39,553 nt of DNA from Candidatus Woesearchaeota archaeon (lineage in GTDB: Archaea > Nanobdellota > Nanobdellia > Woesearchaeales > UBA10200): assembly GCA_018302185.1 (NCBI GenBank), contig JAGVZX010000110.1:1-39553 (forward strand), in the 5' to 3' direction. The notes beneath the pieces are model-generated. The model searched no databases and had not been told where the DNA came from. It saw only the letters and a list, made by a program, of their open reading frames with translations. The number at the start of each line of letters is the position of its first letter. Position 1 is the stretch's first letter. A program made the position numbers and the translations under genes. This document shows, one piece after another, positions 34,727 to 39,553 of the stretch.

Positions 34727-35638
34727 ATGAGTGACCAACTTATATACTCTATAGATGATTTTGTCAGAGAAATAAAAGAATGGGATCAAGATAAAGTTTA
34801 TACTTGGGTTAAAGATTTTCTATTTAAGGATTGTACGGCTCCATTAGCATTGGCATTTCCTATAAGTTCAAAAACTGATTTTTTTATTGATATTTATGGA
34901 AGAAATAAAAACCACGGTCAATCTAAAGGAAATCTTGAAAAAGCAGTTGTCAAATGTTACGATGATTTCTCGAAAAATGAGGCATTAGATCTAAGTGGGA
35001 TAAGCGGGATAGGAACAGAATTATTTCAGATTATAGGGAAGATGGAGCTTAATGAATTATCTAATAGATTAAAACAAGATGCAGTTGATGAAAAATATAA
35101 AAGTATTCCGACAACAAATCTGCCAAAAGAGATTTCTGACCTTCATTCATATCTGCTGAATGCACTCTCTGGTTTGAAACCTAAAGACATAGAAGGCTTA
35201 ACTCAGCTGATTGAGAGGGATATTCATGATACAAGATATTCACCTGAATGTTTTGTTCTAGCATACAAATTAACTTGTGATATTACTTCAGGATTAAAAT
35301 ATATGCCAATACTCGTTGGTCAGATACAAGAGATTAGGAGCGCTGTAAAAAGTATCATTATACACTATATTCAAGCGTTGGAAAAAGCAGACCTTAGCCC
35401 TCTGCAGCAACAGCCTTCAGAGAATCTGTCATCTGATGAGTTAGGCGCTTACTCACGTATGTTGGATAGGCTAAACCGGCATGTTGAAGGATATGCACTT
35501 CAAATAAGTAATAGTGATTTAAGTATTTATAATAAAGATGCTAATACTACAAAAGTTATACCATTGACAGATAAAACAGCTCTACTTATTAGGGCATCTC
35601 TAAAATATATGACTAATGCTGCTGCAACACATAGTTAG
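34727..35638 (+). CDS. Unrecognised helical protein (303 residues)
   Basis: A cytoplasmic, mostly helical protein with no signal peptide, membrane segment or catalytic motif. A short Gln/Pro/Ser linker near residue 225 separates a larger N-terminal part from a C-terminal helical region. A TATA box at 34697-34706 lies exactly 30 nt from the ATG, so it starts its own leaderless transcript. I see no resemblance to its neighbours. Confidence 0.55.
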   Translation: MSDQLIYSIDDFVREIKEWDQDKVYTWVKDFLFKDCTAPLALAFPISSKTDFFIDIYGRNKNHGQSKGNLEKAVVKCYDDFSKNEALDLSGISGIGTELFQIIGKMELNELSNRLKQDAVDEKYKSIPTTNLPKEISDLHSYLLNALSGLKPKDIEGLTQLIERDIHDTRYSPECFVLAYKLTCDITSGLKYMPILVGQIQEIRSAVKSIIIHYIQALEKADLSPLQQQPSENLSSDELGAYSRMLDRLNRHVEGYALQISNSDLSIYNKDANTTKVIPLTDKTALLIRASLKYMTNAAATHS

Positions 35639-35682
35639 TTCTGAGAATACCGTTTTAGTAATGGCATTATGAATCTCTGTTT

Positions 35683-35720
35683 TTTCCCCTTACATTTCAA
35701 TTTTCATTTGTAAGGGGAAA
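35683..35720. repeat. 38-bp hairpin upstream of fic (copy A)
   Basis: Perfect 11-bp arms TTTCCCCTTAC (35683-35693) and GTAAGGGGAAA (35710-35720) flank a 16-nt AT-rich loop. The right arm ends 2 bp before the fic TATA box (35723-35732), the place of an operator or BRE-covering site. A second copy follows the gene. Confidence 0.9.
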
Positions 35721-35754
35721 GATTTAAATATAAGCAAGTCTTTATTATTATTCT

Positions 35755-36768
35755 ATGGTATACATTCATGTAAAGAAAGTAGGGGATAAAAAATACTATA
35801 CTTTGCGAGTTTCAGCTAGAGATAAGGCTGGAAAAATCATAACAAAGGACATTGAAAATCTTGGTTCAGATATCAGCAAGATTAATATTGAAACTCTTGA
35901 GAAAAAATACAAGAAAGAGATAAGGGAATCCTATAAGACAATAAAGCAATTTCTTGAATCAAATTATTATATTGAGAAGATAAAGAAGCAGAAGTTAAGG
36001 AAAGATGACTTTTTTGAAATAAGCACCTCAACTGAGATAGAAGCCATAAAGCTGCACTTTAAAGAAAAGTTTCTTAAATTAGATAAGGCAACCCAAAATG
36101 ACATCTATAAACTATTCCTGATAAAATTTGCTGTCAGCAGCACATCTATCGAGGGAAATACCATCACTTTGAAGCAAGCTGCCAAGCTTTTGACAGAAAA
36201 TATCATGCCAAAAGGAAAAACTGCTAGAGAAGTATATGACCTGCAGAATACGCAGGCTGTTTTTTTCGAGCTGCTGGAGGCAATGCCTGAAATTGCTTTA
36301 GACATGATTGAAGAGACGCATGATAAGCTGCTTGATAAGATTGACCTAAGAAAAGGCTATCGTACACATGACATACATATCTTAGGTCAGCCATTTAAGC
36401 CAAGCCCTGCAAGATATGTTAAGGCAGATATGAAGCTATTGTTGGATTGGTATAATAAAAATGAGAAGAGCATGCATCCGTTAGCATTAGCTATCTTTTT
36501 CCATCATAAATTTGAAAGCATACACCCATTTTCAGACGGCAATGGGAGAACAGGAAGAGTATTGATGAATCTTATCCTGATTAAGCATAAATATCCACCA
36601 TTAATTGTTCCAATGACAAAGCGTGAAGAATATTTGCAAGCAATGAATGATGCAGATAAAGCTCGAGAGAAAAGCTTGCTCGGAACAAATATTGCAGATT
36701 ATCACAAATTGTTTGACTTTATTATCAATGAATATAGGAAGACATACTGGAATACTTTCCTGGTATGA
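35755..36768 (+). CDS. Fic-domain protein with intramolecular inhibitory helix
   Basis: 337 residues. The Fic motif H257-P-F-S-D-G-N-G-R-T-G-R268 is complete, so it should transfer AMP (or another NMP) to a target hydroxyl. S129-x3-E133-G134 is the (S/T)xxxE(G/N) inhibitory helix placed N-terminal to the Fic core (class II arrangement). Residues 1-40 (Y-I-H-V-K-K ... I-E-N-L-G) resemble the N-terminal strand domain of some IS-type transposases and other Fic proteins. TATA 35723-35732, leaderless. Flanking hairpins suggest mobility or a shared operator. Confidence 0.92.
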   Translation: MVYIHVKKVGDKKYYTLRVSARDKAGKIITKDIENLGSDISKINIETLEKKYKKEIRESYKTIKQFLESNYYIEKIKKQKLRKDDFFEISTSTEIEAIKLHFKEKFLKLDKATQNDIYKLFLIKFAVSSTSIEGNTITLKQAAKLLTENIMPKGKTAREVYDLQNTQAVFFELLEAMPEIALDMIEETHDKLLDKIDLRKGYRTHDIHILGQPFKPSPARYVKADMKLLLDWYNKNEKSMHPLALAIFFHHKFESIHPFSDGNGRTGRVLMNLILIKHKYPPLIVPMTKREEYLQAMNDADKAREKSLLGTNIADYHKLFDFIINEYRKTYWNTFLV

Positions 36769-36774
36769 ACCTGT

Positions 36775-36814
36775 CTTACCCTCTATCAATCACTTTCTCA
36801 AAATAAAGGGTAAG
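36775..36814. repeat. Inverted repeat just after fic
   Basis: Perfect 8-bp arms CTTACCCT (36775-36782) and AGGGTAAG (36807-36814) flank 24 nt, starting 6 nt after the fic stop. It resembles the nearby 38-bp hairpins in composition but is not the same element. It could be a transcription-end structure, though without a T-run. Confidence 0.55.
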
Positions 36815-36850
36815 TTTGTGTTATCAGCTCTAATAAGCAGTTCTGCAACT

Positions 36851-36888
36851 TTTCCCCTTACATTTCAATTTCTATTTGTAAGGGGAAA
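36851..36888. repeat. 38-bp hairpin downstream of fic (copy B)
   Basis: The same 11-bp arms as copy A (36851-36861 and 36878-36888) with a loop differing at two or three positions. The copies lie 1,168 bp apart in the same orientation and bracket fic. Copy B is also upstream of the promoter of the next operon (TATA 36943-36952). Confidence 0.9.
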
Positions 36889-36957
36889 CTTATTTTCGCT
36901 TTGCAGGCAATCTCTTTTATTCTCTACCTATAAATCACAACATTTATATATAAAGAT

Positions 36958-36975
36958 ATGATAATATATTATCAT
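36958..36975. promoter_or_regulatory. Perfect 18-bp palindrome at the promoter of the nucleotidyltransferase pair
   Basis: ATGATAATATATTATCAT is fully self-complementary. It starts 6 bp after the TATA box (36943-36952) and covers the expected transcription start, the place of a repressor site. Confidence 0.7.
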
Positions 36976-37007
36976 AAAATGGAAAATTTGATAAAATGGA
37001 AAATCTG
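36974..37007 (+). repeat. 17-bp tandem duplication spanning the start codon
   Basis: ATAAAATGGAAAATTTG (36974-36990) is repeated at 36991-37007 with one mismatch. Each copy has an ATG, and 17 bp puts them in different frames. The first ATG (36979) gives a peptide of 9 residues that stops inside the true gene; the second (36996) starts the real frame. Confidence 0.85.
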
Positions 37008-37859
37008 ATAACCATTGAGATGATAGAGAAAAATCAGGATATCTTGCTAGGCAGGATATTCACAAAATTGCAGCTTAACATACTTAAGAAGAAGCTCAAT
37101 AATAAATCTCTTGACACCAATGAAAAGACCTACTATTACAAATATATCAAGCCGAAAGTAGCAGCGATGCTTTCTTTTTCTGGGATCAGTGAGATAAATA
37201 TTCACGGCAGAGAGCATATGCTAGAAGAAAGGCTTCCTAAAGCGGTAAAGCTTTTGCAGCAGCTGAGCAGGAAGCATAAGAACAAGAAAATAATGGCTTC
37301 AGGCTCATTCCTTTTCAGCAAGAAGTATAATGACATAGATTTTTTTGTTTTTACAAGATACAGCAAAGAGGACTATAGAAAAGGAAGCTTGCATGTCAAT
37401 TTTCTGCCAAAATCTGCTCTTGATTCAATATTTTTCAGCTCTATTTCGCAGATAAGCATCAGCAATTTCAGGTATGAAGCAAAGACAAGCTTTGCGCTTA
37501 CGATGCAGGATGTTCTTCAAAGCTATGAGTTGCTTATAGATGCAGTGCTCAGGAAACAGGAGTTCAGCAAAGAATTGAGGGATTTTCTGATGAAAGCTGA
37601 ATTTGCATCTAAAGGTGTCATTCTGAGCACTAAGCAGCTATATGAGCTGAAGAAAAAGATAACATATAAAAACGCAGTAAAATTACTTTCAGATACATTG
37701 GTCAACACATTGCTTTACGGCTATGCTTTGAAAGATATTAAAAGCAGCCTTAAAGAGCATATCAGGGATTACACAAGCCTGTTAAAGAAATATCATAATG
37801 CAAAAAATCTGGAAGTTTATATAACAACATACAGGGAGGCGATACAAGTTGCAGCCTGA
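36996..37859 (+). CDS. Nucleotidyltransferase-fold protein, possible toxin-antitoxin component
   Basis: 287 residues. G-S-F-L-F-S-K-K-Y-N-D-I-D-F-F-V-F (about residues 102-118) has the G-S ... D-x-D pattern of the polymerase-beta nucleotidyltransferase fold, after a helical N-terminal 90 residues and before a helical tail. The layout recalls AbiEii-like nucleotidyltransferases, but I cannot place the subfamily. It overlaps the next small gene by 11 nt and has a palindromic promoter site, both typical of toxin-antitoxin operons. Confidence 0.7.
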   Translation: MENLITIEMIEKNQDILLGRIFTKLQLNILKKKLNNKSLDTNEKTYYYKYIKPKVAAMLSFSGISEINIHGREHMLEERLPKAVKLLQQLSRKHKNKKIMASGSFLFSKKYNDIDFFVFTRYSKEDYRKGSLHVNFLPKSALDSIFFSSISQISISNFRYEAKTSFALTMQDVLQSYELLIDAVLRKQEFSKELRDFLMKAEFASKGVILSTKQLYELKKKITYKNAVKLLSDTLVNTLLYGYALKDIKSSLKEHIRDYTSLLKKYHNAKNLEVYITTYREAIQVAA

Positions 37860-38166
37860 AGACGGAAAAAAAGAGATAAGAAAAATACTTGGCGAAGATA
37901 TAAAATTTGACGGGCATTTCAATAAATGCTTTGATAACATAAAAGAAACCCAGCAGAAAGAGCTTATTGGATGGATAATAAGATGCAAGAATTTTGAGAT
38001 TGGCCCTATACAATCAAAGAAAAACAGAGAGCTGATAGGTTTTGTCGAAAGAATAGGAAGCAATCTTAGGTCAATCCTTACAAAAGAGAAAAAAGGCTAT
38101 TTTATTGCATTGTTCTTAGACAAGCACAAATACTATGAGACAGAGATGGAGAAATTGGGATTTTAG
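37849..38166 (+). CDS. Small partner protein of the nucleotidyltransferase (105 residues)
   Basis: It starts at TTG 37849, preceded by AGGGAGGCG about 7-10 nt upstream, inside the end of the preceding gene (11-nt overlap). The compact C-terminal part (R-S-I-L-T-K-E-K-K-G-Y-F-I-A-L-F-L-D-K-H-K-Y-Y) has the strand-then-helix look of a RelE/ParE-like protein, but catalytic residues cannot be assigned with confidence. It is best read as the second member of a two-gene module. Confidence 0.6.
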   Translation: MQPEDGKKEIRKILGEDIKFDGHFNKCFDNIKETQQKELIGWIIRCKNFEIGPIQSKKNRELIGFVERIGSNLRSILTKEKKGYFIALFLDKHKYYETEMEKLGF

Positions 38167-38195
38167 ATATAAGAAGTAATGATGAGGCTTTACCT

Positions 38196-39553
38196 ATGTA
38201 CGACCTATCCAAAGTAAAATTTTTCATGCAATGCAGCGCAAATACACTGCACCACAACTGGCCATTGATGCAGGCATTCAATATTAGATTGGAAGAGCTT
38301 TCTAAAGGACATGGCCTTACAGTTTGTGTCACATTTCTCAAGAAAAAAGGCGATGAAAGCACCTGGGCATTAGATGAGGATTGCTATCTTGATGAAGGAA
38401 AATATTATGAGCAGAATTCTACAGAGTTAGAGAAATTATTCTATGCATGGCTTGTTGCGAGAAAGAATTTCTATGATGTTGTCGAGCAGATTGATGCAAA
38501 GATTGCTGGTCTGACAGATAGTGATGGTGAAATAAGCCTAGCTGCTTTATTAGAGCTTTATAAGAAATTTAACTATGCTTATGTTGAGGAATATGCAACT
38601 GCATTGATCAGCGATTACTTTGTGGTGTATGGTGATAATATCATCAAAGAGATAAGCGATAAGCTCACAAAAGAGCAGCAAAAAAACATCACTGCATTGA
38701 CTTCTCCTTTAAAGCTTCCTTTTTTAGGCGAAGAGCAGCTTAATGAATTAAAGATAGGTTTAAGGCTTATTGAGAACAAGGAAGTGAATAAAAATTATAA
38801 AATATTATCGCCGGATACAAAAGAATCCATTCTTTCACATCAGAAAGAATATTTCTGGATAAGAAATAACTACAAATACACAACTCCTATCTCTTGCAAT
38901 CAATTTTTTGAAGACATAAAGCATGAGATTGCAAACTTATCTCCTCTTGAAATAACCAAAAAAATCTCTGAGCTTCAAAATTATGAAGAGTTGCTGAAAA
39001 AGAAAAAGCAGCAAGCTTTAGCAGGATTGTAAAATTAGAATTGATCTCAAAAGTCTCATGGTGGGCAGACCAGCGTAAAAAAGCAAATCTTGTTGCAAAT
39101 CATTACATCAATGTATTTCTTGCTAGATTTAGTGAATTATTAAGCGCAAAATTTGGCAAAAAGATAAAATTAGAGCAGCTTCAGTTTACCCTGCTTCCTG
39201 AACTTGAAGCTTTATGCAATATTGGGAATTCTGAACAAGAGAAAGAAATTAAGCAAGAGAAGGAGATTAAACATGAGAAGGCAATTAAAGAAGAAAAAGA
39301 GAATAAACAGATGAAAGAAATCTTTGGCAATATTACTCGTAGATTAAAAGGCTGCGCATACTATCTTGATAAGCAAGGAAATGAAAAAATATTTGTCGGA
39401 AAGGAATTTAAGGAGGTTTGCAGGAAGATCTTGGAAAAAAACCTAGAAAATGAGATAAAAGACATCCGTGGCACTACTGCTTCTTACGGCAATGTTACTG
39501 GCAAAGTGCGTATTGTCATAAATCCAGCTGCTGCAAAATTCGAGAAAGGAGAA
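38196..39553 (+). pseudogene. PEP-utilising swivel-domain protein, copy 5, frameshifted and cut by the window end
   Basis: The first frame (38196-39032) carries the family N-terminus with L-T-S-P near 168 and H-x3-Y-F-W near 213. The second frame (open from before 39023 to the right edge) continues with W-W-A-D-Q-R-K, a Lys/Glu repeat and the first strands of the swivel domain (G-T-T-A-S-Y-G-N-V-T-G-K-V-R-I-V-I). Compared with copies 1 and 2, about 4-6 residues are missing at the junction (39005-39035), so a short deletion rather than a single-base slip is likely. The catalytic His would be beyond the window. A GATGAGG ribosome-binding site precedes ATG 38196. Confidence 0.8.
39236..39307 (+). 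repeat. Four 18-bp units encoding a Lys/Glu hexapeptide repeat
   Basis: Units at 39236, 39254, 39272 and 39290 encode Q-E-K-E-I-K, Q-E-K-E-I-K, H-E-K-A-I-K and E-E-K-E-N-K. They lie in the linker before the swivel domain of copy 5 and probably form a charged helix. Decreasing similarity along the array suggests an older tandem expansion. Confidence 0.85.

Noticed and set aside
35683..36888. CRISPR-like repeats around fic
   Set aside because: Only two copies, 1.2 kb apart with a gene between; each is a hairpin, not a repeat-spacer array.
37762..38063. Minus-strand frames opposite the nucleotidyltransferase module
   Set aside because: Antisense to two coupled genes with good Shine-Dalgarno sites; translations look like random hydrophobic shadow.
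1..39553. tRNA or rRNA genes
   Set aside because: I looked for T-loop and conserved rRNA-like segments on both strands and found none that fold convincingly.

Overview
The window looks like AT-rich archaeal DNA. It carries an Orc1/Cdc6 initiator, a TrmB regulator, a tandem Lrp-type regulator, several winged-helix regulators and TATA boxes that often lie 28-33 nt upstream of start codons. Gene size, content and many unrecognised conserved-looking proteins suggest a small-genome DPANN lineage such as Woesearchaeota/Pacearchaeota. That placement is inference, because no rRNA is present. Two start patterns recur: first genes look leaderless (TATA about 30 nt from the start), and internal genes have a GGTG(A) or similar purine-rich Shine-Dalgarno 5-7 nt before the start.

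Layout. 1-1,360: the tail of a Cys-rich protein, then an HTH-nucleotidyltransferase/HEPN toxin-antitoxin pair with a palindromic operator. 1,433-2,412: a membrane-anchored HtrA-like protease split by an exact 11-bp tandem duplication. 2,488-8,244: a minus-strand cysteine block (CBS-type synthase, cystathionine gamma-lyase-like enzyme, CysE, TPR protein, CysS) that supplies cysteine and charges tRNA-Cys. 8,454-12,262: plus-strand housekeeping genes (CDP-alcohol phosphotransferase, SDR, mannose-6-phosphate isomerase-type cupin, HIT protein, SerRS). SerRS is interrupted by a single in-frame TGA. 12,318-15,502: a Tat-like-leader protein, Orc1/Cdc6 with a probable ATT start, and TrmB.

The most distinctive content is a family of proteins that end in the phosphohistidine 'swivel' domain of PEP synthase/PPDK but have no ATP-grasp domain. 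Two tandem pairs (15,968-19,044 and 29,618-32,535), a frameshifted fifth copy running off the end (38,196-39,553) and a decayed remnant (28,707-28,822) are present. They sit among TrmB and winged-helix regulators, so the locus has expanded and turned over repeatedly. A divergent pair made of a winged-helix regulator and a small conserved protein occurs twice, once before a swivel gene and once before a two-domain hexapeptide-repeat acyltransferase.

19,085-24,262 is a four-gene minus-strand operon: two unrecognised proteins, a NorQ/CbbQ-like AAA+ ATPase with a modified Walker B, and a NorD/CbbO-like VWA protein. It is divergent from a double-Lrp regulator and near a 966-residue protein of unknown function. 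No NO reductase or Rubisco is nearby, so its client is unknown. 34,727-38,166 holds an unknown protein, a Fic protein flanked by two near-identical 38-bp hairpins, and a nucleotidyltransferase-like plus small-protein pair with a perfect palindrome at its promoter. Several genes are broken (htrA, serS, fifth swivel gene, swivel remnant), which may reflect real decay or assembly error.
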